Source: Mortierella alpina (taxonomy: Eukaryota > Mortierellomycota > Mortierellomycetes > Mortierellales > Mortierellaceae). Taken from it: a stretch of 64,000 nt of DNA. The stretch spans positions 2,232,001-2,296,000 of the forward strand of contig JANATF010000005.1 in assembly GCA_029449245.1 (NCBI GenBank), in the 5' to 3' direction. This document shows, piece by piece, positions 49,285-61,635 of this stretch. The notes beneath the pieces were generated by a model, which was given only the letters and a program-made list of their open reading frames with translations, was not told the DNA's origin and made no database searches. The position numbers and the translations under genes were made by a program. The first letter of the stretch is position 1, and every line of letters begins with the position of its first letter.

Positions 49285-50430
49285 ATGGTAAGCAACTCGC
49301 CCAATGAGGTCGAAGGTACTGTCGCGAATCTAGGCTAATGCCCCTTTCCAATGTAGGATTTCGCCGACGACCATCACCGGTACCAATCCAGTGACGAGGA
49401 GGACTTTCAGGAGTCATACGAGCAGGCAGTGACGCTGCCCAAGCCCATTCTTCTGTGGCGCGCTGGGTCAACAACACATTCTCCATCATCGCCAAAAAAG
49501 TGCTCGACTCTGATCATCGGGACAGCTTTTGGAGGAAGCTCACTCTTGCACACCGTCAAGGAGAAGAAGTTGCTCGGCACTCTGATCCTGCCTGGCGTGG
49601 ACCTGGTATGTGTGAAGATCATGCCTGCACGGAAAGACTATCGTCGCGCATCTCGCCTGACACCGTCTACACCATGCTTATACTCTTAGAAAGACAACGC
49701 GGCGGATCTGGACTCGGCTTCGAACGCCAGCTGTAATATCTATGAGCTAAAAGCGGATCCAACGGTGATCATAGTGCCATGCAACTATGAGGTCAAGGAC
49801 AAGGATAGCTTGAACTTTGCAAAGTCCATCATGAGCAACATCCAAGCAAGCAGGTATGGATCTATCGTAGAACGCGGTTTCAGGACATACCAAACTACGG
49901 CATACTCACCTCGAGTTTCGATTTTGTAGGATAATTGTCCTTGATACGCTTTCACCAGCTACGTATCTCTCGGGATCCCCGGACATCGACTACAGCTATC
50001 CATGGCTGAGGTTACTGCAGACAGCTGGGTCAACAACTGTACGGTTTGGAAGCTTAATGCTCTACGGATCAAGAGATGCGATCCCCTATCATGTAATCTG
50101 ACTTCCTCATTGCTACTCCCTGCCTCACACTAGGTCACCAAAATCCCGACTCTTGAAGTTCCTAATCTGGTCCAAAATCTGGGAGCGGCACTCATGGGCT
50201 ATTGCGAAGTGCGTGGTATGCACGACGCATATCTGGTGCTCAGTCTCCAAGAGCATGTATATGGCAAGGCGCTCACCACTGCGGCAACATTACGCGGCCT
50301 CAAAGACGGTTTGGCCAGTCTAGGCTGCCCTGTGATTGCCAATGATATTGATATAGCAGTTGCCGTGAAGCAGATTCAGGACAAGCGTGTGGGCTCGAAC
50401 AGGACGCGCGAAGATCGTCTTTACGCATAA
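49285..50430 (+). CDS. PSMG1: Proteasome assembly chaperone 1 (PSMG1/PAC1)
   Basis: Five exons (49285-49287, 49357-49605, 49690-49853, 49930-50038, 50134-50430) give 273 residues. The first coding exon is only the ATG, followed directly by GTAAGC; the second exon continues DFADDHHRYQSSDEEDF. The family pattern is seen in LLWRAGST near the start and in STLIIGTAFG, PTVIIVPCNYEVKDKDSLNF and VLDTLSPATYL. The C-terminal signature is VPNLVQNLGAALMGYCEVRG. With PAC2 this chaperone guides assembly of the 20S proteasome alpha ring. An alternative for intron 4 uses a donor at 50093, leaving a 41-nt intron and adding about 18 residues. The 95-nt choice was preferred because no other intron here is so short. 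Confidence 0.8.
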
Positions 50431-51018
50431 GATGTAGTTTACAAATACAATTTTTGTATGCCCATGTTACTGTGTGTCGATCTTTGCCCAAGCGTAGGGA
50501 CTGGAGAATGACAGCACCTGCGCCGTCAGTGGTGTTTAGTGCGTCCCCTTGCCCGAAAACGATGCGAGATAAGGCTGCGAAGATCAACAAGAGCATCTGA
50601 ACGACGGCAGGCAGGCAGCATCCATCGTCCAATCATACACGATCATCTCTGTCGGTAGATCGATATGAATGAGGACAAGCCGGTAGAGTTGTTGGGAGTG
50701 CATCGTCCACGGCTATCTCTGACATGGTGTCACCGAGAGGGACAGGTTTATCAGGCAATGTACTCCAGAACGGATAACAGTGGGCAGCGAGCTTATCGAC
50801 GTCAATAGAACGTGCGTCTGCCCCCCACAACGGAAAATCAAAAAAGTGACCCGTTTCTGACTTTCTGGATTTCCATCTCTTTCTTCTCTTCCTTCCTCGT
50901 CACTTCTCCCCTCACAACTCCACCTGCTTCTTGCGCTACTCACCCTGCCCGCGCCCCTGTACTCTCGCCACCGCAGCGCTCTCCTGCCACCCACCTATAT
51001 ACCACAGACACACACATC
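50431..51018. other. Intergenic, promoter of the GlcN6P deaminase gene
   Basis: C/T-rich leader from about 50850 to 50995. No gene is recognised. Confidence 0.5.
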
Positions 51019-52544
51019 ATGAGATTAGTTATCCGCAAGGACTACGAAGCCGTCTCTTATCACGTCGGTAAGTCCATCGCTCTCTTACCCGCCACCCGTT
51101 GTATCTGCCTCAGAACCCTTGCCTCATACAACCGAAACGCACATAACGTTAATAGCCAAATACGTGAAAGAGCGAATCCGGGAGTTTGCCCCTACGGCCA
51201 ACAAGCCGTTCGTGCTGGGCCTGCCCACAGGATCCTCACCAGTAGGGGTGTATAGAAACCTGGTCCAGTTCCATAAGGCTGGCGAGCTTTCCTTTCAAAA
51301 CATCATCACCTTCAACATGGACGAATATGTGGGACTGCCAAGGTAGGCTCTTCTCGACGACAAGCTTCACTATGATTTGCGATGGCGCAATACGCCTAGT
51401 GCAAGGGAACAGGGTGGTGATGCGCTGTTCAGGATGGGCGATATGGGTGGGAAAAAATATCGCAGGATAAAAAATTCTTTCAGTCTATCGATGAGACTAA
51501 TCCATTGGTCTCGCCCGCACCTCCTTACGAACATACAATAGGGACCACGATGAATCCTACCATTCCTTCATGTGGAAAAACCTGTTTCAGCACGTCGACA
51601 TCCACCCTGACAACGTCCACATCCTTGATGGAAACGCAAAAGACCTGGATCTTGAGTGTCAGCGATATGAAGAAAAGATCGCGGCCGTCGGAGGTATCGA
51701 ACTCTTCCTGGGCGGAATCGGCCCTGATGGTCACATCGCCTTCAACGAGCCGGGCTCATCTCTCAACTCAAGAACCCGTGTGAAGACCCTGGCCTATGAT
51801 ACGATCGTTGCCAATGCCCGCTTCTTTGACAATGATATCACAAAGGTTCCAAACTTGGCCTTGACTGTCGGTGTTGCGTAAGTACTTGTCCGTCTGTATT
51901 CTTTTTCCTTTTTTCCTATTTTTTTTTTTTTTACACACCGCCAGGGAAGGGGGTGTCAGTTGTATTTTTGCTCGCTCGGGATCGGGAACAACACTTGGCG
52001 ATCAAGTGCAAGCTTGTGGTTTGATGGCAGCAGCAGCGAGCAACTTTGGACACAAACAGGAAAAGTACTCTAGACAACACTTGAGCACCACACGAAGAAG
52101 CAAGGAGTCAACAGTGCGAAGGCCCAGGAGAAGTATGGCCTGACGCCTTTTTGGTTGCACAATCCCATCTTGACTCTTGGCTAACTGCAACCTTAATCTT
52201 TTGTGCGTTTCATTCCGGATACTGGAAACGACTCTAATAACAGCACGGTCATGGATGCACGCGAAGTCTGCATCATCATCACAGGCGCGCACAAGGCCCT
52301 TGCCTTGGCCAAGTGCATCGAGGAAGGGGTCAACCACATGTGGACAGTCTCTGCGATCCAGTTGCACCCGCGCGGAATGGTTGTCTGCGACGAAGATGCG
52401 ACCTTGGAGCTTCATGTCAAGACTGTCAACTATTTCAAATCGATCGAGAAGGTTCACGAGCAGCTGATCGGATCTGACAACGTAGGTCTGCAGGGCGGTG
52501 TGAAGTCGTGGCGTGGCGGGGCCGAGTCTACCTATCACCAGTAA
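51019..52544 (+). CDS. nagB: Glucosamine-6-phosphate isomerase/deaminase
   Basis: Four exons (51019-51067, 51156-51342, 51542-51877, 52244-52544) give 290 residues, matching animal GNPDA and bacterial NagB in length. The start [20 protein letters not shown], the sugar-phosphate loop [12 protein letters not shown], and the catalytic MDEYVGL (Asp72) and [16 protein letters not shown] (Asp141, His143, Glu148) are intact at the classical positions. [13 protein letters not shown] follows. It converts glucosamine 6-phosphate to fructose 6-phosphate and ammonia, so chitin- or GlcNAc-derived sugar can feed glycolysis. The third intron is long (366 nt) with a T-rich 5' part. Neighbours have no obvious link; the other GlcNAc catabolic genes are not in the window. 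Confidence 0.95.
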
Positions 52545-53498
52545 ACGAGTGAGAGGGCGCGAGAGCAAATCCACATACCCCCATTGCAGTGATCTTGGTG
52601 CTTTGCCATGTACACATTTTACGGCACATCTATCGCGCAGTTTCCGGGACAGCAGAATAAAGGGATGAAAGAACAGCCATTGAAATCGTCTGTCTATCTC
52701 TTTCACCACCTACTATTAGATGCCCGTACATGAGTAGAAAGCTTCGTATATGTTGACATCCAGACAGCTTCGGTACACGTGACTATAATCTATCTATAAA
52801 TTACCCCACCTCTGGTTTTTTCGAACCTCCTCTTTTCTTCAAAGTACGTTTCTGGATTGGAAGTTGTGAGATCCGACCAGTATTGCCATTCAAACCATCC
52901 ATCCATCCATCCATCCAACGGCAATCAGCACAGCGGAACGCGATGAGCATTGAGACCCGGATGTCGACAATCGAACGCTGTACAAGGGGATATACTGCGC
53001 ATACTGCAGCCATTTTCGGTGTCGAGCCAGATGATTAGATCTCCGGATCCAGATCTGAACTCGAGATCGAGCTTGGTTGTGGTTGTGCACAATGTTTCCC
53101 AGGACGAGGCTGTCTCACTGAGGCTTACCACCTGGAGCAGGCAGCGGCGTCCTTTTTTTGTGCACTTCTTTTTCTCGTCAACGCTCCCATGCCATCCTTT
53201 CCTTTCTTTGCCCAACTTTGCACGGTCAGAACTGCTCTCGTCCCTTAAGCTGCGAGCTGCCTTACTTGTTTGTGAGCTGGCTCGTGGTGGGATGATACGT
53301 CGCAGGCTGGCTTTGGGCTGACTGATTTCTTTATGAATCCCTTCGTCACTTGCTCGTGCCTCAACTGTTGATATACCCATATCAACAGTGAGTATGAGTA
53401 CAATACGGATGCGACACTCATATGAGGACTCTGGTATTCATTTCCCTTTTTTTTCTGCTTTGTTTTGTTGAACTCATCGCTACAGAAGCATCATCAAA
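52545..53498. other. Promoter and probable 5'UTR intron of RPS22
   Basis: Contains a (CCAT)n stretch at 52895-52916. The RPS22 leader may be spliced: a GTGAGT at about 53388 and a CTACAG at about 53485 would remove about 98 nt just before the ATG. Confidence 0.4.
52895..52916 (+). repeat. (CCAT)n microsatellite
   Basis: Five to six CCAT units upstream of RPS22. Confidence 0.8.
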
Positions 53499-54212
53499 AT
53501 GGTCCGCATCTCCGTCTTGAACGACTGCCTCAACAACATCAACAACGCCGAGAAGCGCGGCAAGCGCCAGGTCTTGATCCGTCCTTCCTCCAAGGTCATT
53601 GTCAAGTTCCTCTCCTTGATGCAGAAGCACGGTATGTTATTTTGAGCTGAAGTTGAACTTGTTTGTTTTCATTCCAAACACCACCTTTTTCATTACACAC
53701 CGCACCGGAGTTATAACTGGATGTATGTTGCGCAACCTATGCACAATATCTCGGCATTCATCTTTTAATGCTTCGGAAGAACAAATTACACTTCTTACAA
53801 GCTGCTGGCACTTTATCTTTGTGGCCTTCAGCCTTTAAATAGTGGAGACACCCCCTTCCTCCTATTTTTCAACACTTCTCTATGTTCTTGTTGGTGCAAA
53901 GAAGAGCTATTTGGAAACTCACACATGTTTTCCTGATGCGCTCTCCTTTTAGGTTACATCGGCGAGTTCGAGGAGATCGATGACCACCGCTCCGGCAAGA
54001 TTGTTGTCCAGCTCATCGGACGCATCAACAAGACCGGTGTCATCTCCCCCCGTTTCAACATCAAGTTGAACGAGATCGAGAAGTGGATTGCCCGTCTCTT
54101 GCCCTCGCGCCAGTTCGGTTACATCATCTTGACCACCTCTGCCGGTATCATGGACCACGAGGAGGCTCGTCGTCGCCACACCGGAGGAAAGGTTTTGGGT
54201 TACTTCTACTAA
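53499..54212 (+). CDS. RPS22: 40S ribosomal protein S22/S15a (uS8)
   Basis: Two exons (53499-53631, 53953-54212) give 130 residues, exactly the family length. The start [20 protein letters not shown] and the end [10 protein letters not shown] are canonical. [20 protein letters not shown] and [17 protein letters not shown] cover the N-terminal domain of this small-subunit core protein. It binds 18S rRNA in the 40S platform. The intron of 321 nt is one of the longest in the window. It was scanned by eye for snoRNA C/D or H/ACA motifs and none was convincing. Codon use is strongly biased to C-ending codons, as expected for a highly expressed gene. The leader probably contains a further intron. 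Confidence 0.98.
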
Positions 54213-55229
54213 ACTCTTTGACCTTGTCGACAATATGCGGTCCCCCATTTGTTGCTGAATCTTTTTTCAAGACAATAAATGTGGTCGTCAACCAAAAAAA
54301 AAAAAACAATACGTATGAAGAGTCAATAGTTTTTCTCTGTGCGCCGAACGTGAATCTGTTTGTGGGCATTGAGGCTCGTTTGAGTGATTATACGGTTATA
54401 TGACCCATATGGGCGCACGTTCGAGGTCAGGCACTGAATTTTCACGTTCCTGGATAAAACGTGAGAGAGTATCTAGTCACCTCCGTGAGCATCTGTCGAT
54501 AGAATATTCTTTGATAGTCTATCAGTTTGCGCCCTCTGGACGGACGCAACTGTGCTGGAAAAGACTAAAGTTACCACCGATCGCGCGGGGCGTGCGATAA
54601 CCGTATTTACATATGCACAGGTGCGCAGAGGCAGTGTTGTGCGCGAGGTTGAGAGCAATTGGCGTAATGCCAGGAGCCACAGGCATGGAGATCCTACAGA
54701 AAGAGAAGAAAAAACGCTTTTGGCAGAGAGAGATGAACCACACGCATACCCCCGAGGCGCATGAGCGTTCGTTCACCTTTTGGGTTACTGACTGACTGTC
54801 AAGGCGCACACAGGTGGAGGTTATTTTTAGAGGGCGAGTGCTTTTTCGTGTTTACCTCCGCCCGCCAAAAACAGACTTGGTACACAGGGGCGTCTGTCTG
54901 TCCACGTTCGGTGTGCGGGCTGGGCTTCGCTCGCTGGCAAACAACGTCAGTGGAGTCTGAGCAGACCTCGCGGGATGTTTCCACCCAGACGATTCGATAT
55001 CAGCAACACCGCACTGCCTTCGCTCCCCGCCCACTGTTCAGCCAGCGCACGCTTCCTCTCTTTCCTCCTCCATTTAGCTCGATCCTCTTCTCGTCTGTCC
55101 ATTCTCTCGCTAGCACCATTCCCCCTTGCCCGAATCGGCATCACACACGCATCGCCGAGCTTGGACCTGCTGTGGCGTCCCTCCCTTCCACATACCAACT
55201 GACTGTTCGGGGCATAGCTCCATATCAGA
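54213..55229. other. Intergenic, promoter of the O-fucosyltransferase-like gene
   Basis: A-rich stretch just after RPS22 (54294-54306) may be part of its 3' end. A C/T-rich leader precedes the next ATG. Nothing else is recognised. Confidence 0.5.
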
Positions 55230-56853
55230 ATGTCAGGCCTGAGGCAACGGAAGCTAGTCAGCGCAGGGTTGATTCTTCTGACCTGCTGGTCCCTCCTGCA
55301 CCTCTTCACCAACCTGGATTACTACACCGTCAACCCTTCCCCTTCCCCTTCCCCTTCCCCTTCCCCTTCCTCGGAGCCTGCGAAAGACGAGGCACCACAC
55401 ACGCACCCACGTCCGTCAGTCTTTGTGAAATATCCTCCTCCACCGCCCTTCGAGGAAAGCACACCTGAGCCGCTAGCGGACACAAAGTCAGTCCTCCGCC
55501 AGATCAGCGATGCCAACAAACAAGGCTCGATGCGAGTGCCAGAGGTGAAGACACCCGTCCTGAGCAACGATATCCCCAAACCAAGGACCCATCTCGACCC
55601 CTCGGAGAGATATCTCGGCTTCATGATGTACGCTGGAATCACAAACCAGGTAAGACCCACAGCACCTGGGGTAGATGTTCCACTTTGCAATGCACAGCCG
55701 TTTTGTCCTCCTTTCTGATTAACCTTGCGCCTCACTCTCTTCTGGATCCTTTTGCGAAAAAAAAAAAAAGTTCATGGCACTGGAAAATGCAGCATACGCC
55801 GCTCTCCTCCTCAACCGAACGCTCATCATCCCGCCGGTCGTTACAAACTCGCACGACAAGTACAACTCTAATCAGCGCTGGTCTGAATTCTTTGATCTCC
55901 CACGGTTCACTTCCCAGACGGGCATCAAGGCAGTGGAGTGGCACGACGTTCGACCGTTGACCAACGAGCAGATCGAGGTCGGGAGGCAGCAGGCACGCAT
56001 GGGAGGAAAGTCATACCCGCTCTGGAACTCGCTCGCAGAGAACTTGACCTGCCAGGTCATCTATGGCTACGGCGACTCGGAGCGATTGCATACCACAGAG
56101 CTTACCTTCGCGAGACAATTTCTCCTCAGCCCACAGTTTGTACGCCCGCCGTCTCGGAACCCGAACACAACTGTTTATGATCGACTCAAGATAGGCGCCA
56201 AGGACAACACGAATTTGAACGATGTTGTCACGTTTGAGGATTTAGTGGGCCGGTATGGCGATCGACAGGATCAGTTACTGTTCTTGAGCCATGCGTTTAA
56301 ACTGAAGGATCCATCTGGAGGATCGAGGTCCGCTGTCGGGATGAAATTTCATTTTTTGCCCTCGGTGACCAATTACGCCGCACGATTGATTCGACACCGC
56401 GCGCCTGAGACAAAGGATAACGGTGGAAGATACATTGCGATCCATATCCGTCGAGGCGATATCTGGCAAAAGTGCCGCTCTCAATCGGAGGAGGCAATGT
56501 TGGCCTGCATCATACCGCTGGGTCGGTATGCTGAAGCGGTTGACAAGGCTCGAAAGCAGGCAGGAGCCAACTTGCCAGTGATTGTCACGACCGACTCCAA
56601 GTCGGAGGAGGATCACACCACGATCTCAAGGATGGGATGGCGTCGATTGAACCATGAGGTGTACACGACAGAGGAGGAACTGGGGATCTTTGGGCCTGCG
56701 ATGGTGGATGCCGCGATTCTGGCGGATGCAGAGGTCATGATCGGGACGTACGTGAGTAGCATGAGTCGCGTGGCGGCTAGGAGGCAGAAGAGCTGGCATC
56801 AGCGGGAGGTGATCTATCCTCGCACTACGCCTTCATGGGTGCCCACGGTGTAG
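55230..56853 (+). CDS. Type II membrane GDP-fucose protein O-fucosyltransferase-like glycosyltransferase
   Basis: Two exons (55230-55649, 55771-56853) give 500 residues. A short cytosolic N-terminus and one membrane anchor (LVSAGLILLTCWSLLHLF, residues about 9-26) are followed by a Pro/Ser stem encoded by CCTTCC repeats. The catalytic part shows LGFMMYAGITNQFMALENAA and ALLLNRTLIIPP (acceptor-side loop), then IAIHIRRGDIW. The C-terminal DAEVMIGTYVSSMSRVAARR is the donor-binding Ser/Arg motif of O-fucosyltransferases. It would act in the Golgi or ER using GDP-fucose. The acceptor is unknown, and classical Notch-type substrates are absent from fungi. The second exon uses an AAG acceptor after a run of A, the only choice preserving NQFMALENA. 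Confidence 0.8.
55334..55370 (+). repeat. (CCTTCC)n hexanucleotide repeat encoding Pro-Ser stem
   Basis: In-frame CCTTCC/CCCTTC repeats encoding alternating Pro-Ser after the membrane anchor. Confidence 0.75.
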
Positions 56854-57639
56854 CCCTCATTTTCGCATATCGTACCACATTCCTCCAGTATGTATGTACT
56901 CATCCTCATCAGCATGTACTATAGTCTAGCACCATAAAGTCATCTCGTCATCTCGTACCACTTGAGACGTAATACTATATGCTCTAGTTGACCTCGTTTC
57001 AGTGAGCGCGCAAGAAAGGATGAAGTTTTTTCATACTGGGGGGATCTACTACACGTCTTTTCCAAGGTGATGAGCCAGGTCATTTAATAGTGGAGGTATC
57101 CAAGGGCATAAAATGACATCTTGCAGGTGGTGTGTGTACATTGTCCGCCTTTCTATTCACAAGTCAACATCTTTAGGTTGCATGAGGAGGGTGAATGAAG
57201 ACGGAAGTGGGTGACGAGAGTGCAGGACGAGAGTGCAGGATGAGAGCCTCGAGGGCAGGGCCTTACACCCACGTAGGCTGTGCGATCCCGGGTGCCGGGC
57301 AGGGGATGCATCAGTATGCACGGACAAGAAGGAAGGCTCTTCGCCTCCGGGGGCGAAGTCTGCGCCAGAGAGAGTGTGTGTGTGTGATTCATGTCGAGAA
57401 CACCCTTCTCGGCCGCAGCAAGCAGCGAGTCTCCCCGCCCCCATGTCCTGTCCCCTCCTAGCCTGTGTGCTGAGCCTTCGATTCGCAGCGTATAAAATCA
57501 ATCAGCCTTCAGCCTCTCCCGCCCATCTTCCTTTCGCTCCACACACGCACACGCACACGCCAGCAAAACAACCGCTTCCGTCCACACCACCGCAGCACAA
57601 CAGCATACCCTGCCGAAAGAACGAAAAATCGCTTACAGC
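56854..57639. other. Intergenic, promoter of the vWA-domain gene
   Basis: TATAAAA at 57491-57497 about 145 bases before the ATG; the leader contains a CACACGCACACGCACACG stretch. No gene. Confidence 0.5.
57491..57497 (+). promoter_or_regulatory. TATA box of the vWA-domain gene
   Basis: TATAAAA about 145 bases before the ATG at 57640, with a C/T- and CA-rich leader between. Confidence 0.5.
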
Positions 57640-60600
57640 ATGTCGGCAATCAGTCTCGATGCGGAGGGCGACTCACTATGCCAGGCCTTCCACCCCCTCG
57701 ACAACCAGAACTCGGTCACGGTGCTCTCGATAAAGGCACCGCCCCTCGTGCTCGAGGACAGCCCGGCGGCTCTTCTCGCCGCCCCCAGGGTCCAAAAGGA
57801 GGCCTTTTTCCACATCTGCCTCGACACCTCGGGATCGATGGCGGGCTCGGGACTCCGCTGTGCCAAGGACGCTATGGCGCGTCTGATCGACCACTTGATT
57901 AACACATGCGGCGTGCCCTCGTCAAGGATCACGGTGTACCTGTTCTCGCACGTCTGCAAGGTGCGCCAGCTGCGTGACGAGGCACAGGATAAGGCCTGGG
58001 TGAAGACCATCAACGCCGATGGAGGTAAGCGTCATCCTCTGTTTTGTGTGAGTGTTTTTGAGAGCTCGGTTTGCACTGCCTCCTTTTTTGACTCTTAACC
58101 CTCGAACCGTTTTTCTCTCACGCCCTACTCCAGGAACTAGCTTTGCCTGCGTCTTCAAGGAGCTAGTCGCCAATACTCAGAAGCAGATCCGAGAAGGCGA
58201 GCAACTCAACGCCGACATTAATACCACGCTCTTCTTCTTCACGGACGGTGAGGACTACGATGCCCACAATTTGCCCACCGCCAAGGACAGCCTGGAATCC
58301 TTTCTCAAGGGGACTCCTCGCCTGGAGTCAACCGTTCACACCTTTGGCTTTACAGCGGGACACGACGCCAAGCTACTGAGTTGGTTGACGAGAGTCGGCA
58401 CTGAAGATGGATGCTTCCAGTACATCGAAGAGTCTGGCGCCATCAACTCGTCCATGTCAACAACCCTTGAACTTCTTGGAGATTCTGCTATGGAGTTACA
58501 ACGGAAGATTGAGATCCTATTGCCGAACGATGAGGAAGATGCGACATCATCTCAGCATTGGATCCCTATCAAGCTGGAGCGGGATGGTGTTTCCGGAACG
58601 ACAGTTGTGCGCGACAAGGTCTTTACTGGTGACTCTATCAAGTGGAGGGAGTACCGACCCGCACCTGCGGCGGATGATTTGGTTGCCGCTACCGCAGCCG
58701 ATGACAGCGACGTCCACCATACCGTAAACGAGATGCGGGTGGAGTGGTTGCAGCAGGATGATCACGAGAGGATCCTTGGCATGACCGTCCACATCCAGCA
58801 CGAATTCCTGAGACTTGTGGAGGCCATCAACACCATCGGAGGTAGCAACGATCTGTCTGCTGTTGAAAAGAGCGCCAAGTTGCGAGAGATCGATAACCAG
58901 ACCGAAGCTTACGCCAAGGTCCTGGGTACGATGACAGCCTCGTCCGTGAGAATCAAGCTGAAGCCTATGCGTGAAGCGTGTATGCAAGCCTGCGCACAGA
59001 CACGGACATTACTGCAGTCTTTCCTTAGTGTCAAGGCGGACGCACACAAGCAAGGCGGGGCTATTTCCAACACCAGTCTCGCCACCTTCAACTCGCTGGC
59101 GTACGGACAAATCACAGAGGCCAGGCTCAAGGCGAAACTCGATGCAAGAGCTGGAAAGAACATGGCTCTGTTTGCGGATCTGGATGAGAAGGTGGCCAAG
59201 ATTGTTGAGGGTCTCGACCTGGATGCTATGGAGGCCCAAGAGTCGGAGGATACCTTGCGAGAACTCTCGTGCGCCTTCTCCACCAACACTTACATTGAAG
59301 CCTTGCGTGATGGAGATTGCTTATGCATGACTATGGATGGTAAGAAACGTTTGTTCGAAATATGTAACGACACACCAACAAACACGGCGTTGTCCTTCAA
59401 GTGACTAACAAGGACCTCTTTTTTCTTGTTATTAGTGTCCCGCGGATCAGGAGCCATTGCAGACCCAAGCCAGCTGGTGATCAAGTCCATTTTCCCAACT
59501 CTGTTGACTTCGTCAATGTTCACCTTGGCGTTAGGGCACTCGCTTTCTCAGAATAACCCGGAAGACGTGCACGGAGGCTTTGATCGCCACAGCGCTGCCA
59601 GTATTGCTCCTGGACTTGCCCACGAAAACATTACTGCGGTGATGCCTCTGTACGTAAACGAGAAGCACTGGCAGGTGGCCAAGCTGCGGATGAAGGTAAG
59701 CATTGTTTGATCGTTCATCAACTTGTTTTTTCCCTACGAGATGTGGCCAAATACTAAATTAATTTCGATTGAAAACTATTAGCCCATTCTCGGATACGTC
59801 GTGACTTTGGATGCCACCGGATACACCTACAGCCAGTTGACCACCGTGCCTTTCCTCGTGTTGGCCAAGGCACTGGAAGCCTATCCCATGACTGAATTCA
59901 AGCAGCGTCAAATCCAGTTGATTCTTCAGACATGCGATGCCATCTACAAGGAGTCCAAGACCTTGCGTGAAACGACAAAGGCGCTGGTGGAGCAGTTCTG
60001 TATATCTCACACTCAGCGTACCGTGGATGTTATCACCAACAACTACGTATTCCTTGGCCATGTCATTTGCGCCCTCCGTGCTGGAGACATTACAGTCGAG
60101 GAGATGCAGCCTCTCATGCCCCAGTTCGAGCCTGCAATGGTCGAGGAGCAGATCAGGAGGGACATGTCCTGGAGGGTCTCTGAGGACTTGATGGGTGGTG
60201 TCACAGGCTGGTTCGACATTGACCGACAGAGGGATATCGTCATTCCAGGACAGCAGTATCGGAGGCAGCACGAGGCTTATGTCAAGAGCCTGGAGCGCGG
60301 CAACGCTAACGCCGGTGTCGAGGCAACCTACCGAGGATTGTACAAGGAGGCATTCGCGGCGCAGATTGGCCACACCGACACAGAAGCCGGGAGCACGAAG
60401 GATGTAGCTACCTCCCCGTCATCCGTTGCAGCTTCCCTATCTGTCGCAAGTCCTGGAGAGGTCCTTCCCGAGCCAGAGTTTCAGGTGCCTGAGCTGGATG
60501 CCGTCCGCTGGGAGCTCTCCGAAGGATCGCTGGAGCGCCTCAGCTTGATTCAGAACGCTGTCTCAACATGTGTCGACAAAATCCGCCGTCTTCTGGATGT

Positions 60601-61635
60601 GGTCCGTTCTCCACTCGATGCAGACCTCTCTCGAGTCTTGGCCACGCGCCTTGGAGCTGTCGCACCCACGTATATGGCTGACGAGTTTTTCGCACGATAC
60701 TCGCGCAAGACAAATCTGGCCACATTGCTTCAGGCCTACGCGCACACCAGGAATTCTGATCGCCGATCTGTCGAGAACCTCATGACCCCATTTGAGCAGG
60801 AGCTCGTGGATGGCGATGGCGACCAGGACTCGCCCCAGGCCCTTCAGTTCTTGAAGTCACTCTACTACGCAAAGATGTCGCAGATGATTGGCGAGGTGGT
60901 GGTTTCGGTGCAGGAAGCCTACTTGGAGTCCAGAAAGAATGAGGCGGCGGCCGTGTTCATTCATACCGAAGACCTTCAGGTGGCGGCTGGAGTGTTGCTG
61001 GAGTCGCGCTATCGAGGCGGAGTGGGCGGTCAGCTGGTGACACTGTGCGCTCACTCGAGGATGGTTCAGCCCAGGGCGAAGATTCAGATGATGCTTTCAG
61101 GAACCTACAACGGCGTGCGACTCTTTTCTGACAAGTCTGGCTCAGGTAATTGCGACAAAGTTGTTTTGCAATTGCGATGCGATCGTTACCGTGTGTTAGG
61201 AAAGGAATGGTTGATCTAACGTTCTAGACCTTTTTTTTTTTTTTTTGAATACTTCACTTGATCACAATATAGTGGATGACATTCGCTGGTACCCCTGCAA
61301 GAGAACTCTTTATCGCATGTTCACCAACCACCACGAGGAGTTCACGCTGGATGAGTGGTAAGCTATCCATCACATACGTGTAGTCTTGTTCATTCCGTTC
61401 AGTTTCTCATGAAAGCCGTATTAACACACACTGTCTGCTCGACCTTTGCCTCGCGAATAGGCGTCAATTCCATCCCGACCGGTACGACGACTACTTTGCT
61501 AAGCGCTATGTGCTGGATCGCTGTGCTTCCGAGCTCCCTGAGGACAGACTGGCCGAGGTCCAGGCTGTTTATGCGCGACTGCGCCCGTCGGCGGATGCCC
61601 AAGCTACGATGAGCATGGACGTTGATGCCAACTGA
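57640..61635 (+). CDS. Large cytosolic von Willebrand factor A-domain protein of unknown function
   Basis: Six exons (57640-58024, 58134-59339, 59436-59695, 59783-61145, 61273-61357, 61461-61635) give 1157 residues. No signal peptide or membrane segment. Residues about 55-240 form a vWA domain with an intact metal site: DTSGSM (62-67), GTSF Thr130 and TDGED (165-169). A long helical middle follows (about 240-440), then a conserved-looking region DPSQLVIKSIFPTLLTSSMF and TLDATGYTYSQLTTVPFLVL. A Cys/His-containing end is IRWYPCKRTLYRMF with HPDRYDDYF. The intact metal site implies protein-ligand binding. I do not recognise the rest, and the role is unknown. Codon use is typical of expressed genes here. 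Confidence 0.8.

Noticed and set aside
53632-53952. Intron-encoded snoRNA in RPS22
   Set aside because: A CTGATG-like and CTGA-like sequence is present, but no proper C/D pair with terminal stem nor H/ACA boxes could be found by eye.
54761-55468. 235-residue plus-strand frame
   Set aside because: It overlaps the first exon of the O-fucosyltransferase-like gene in another frame; random composition.
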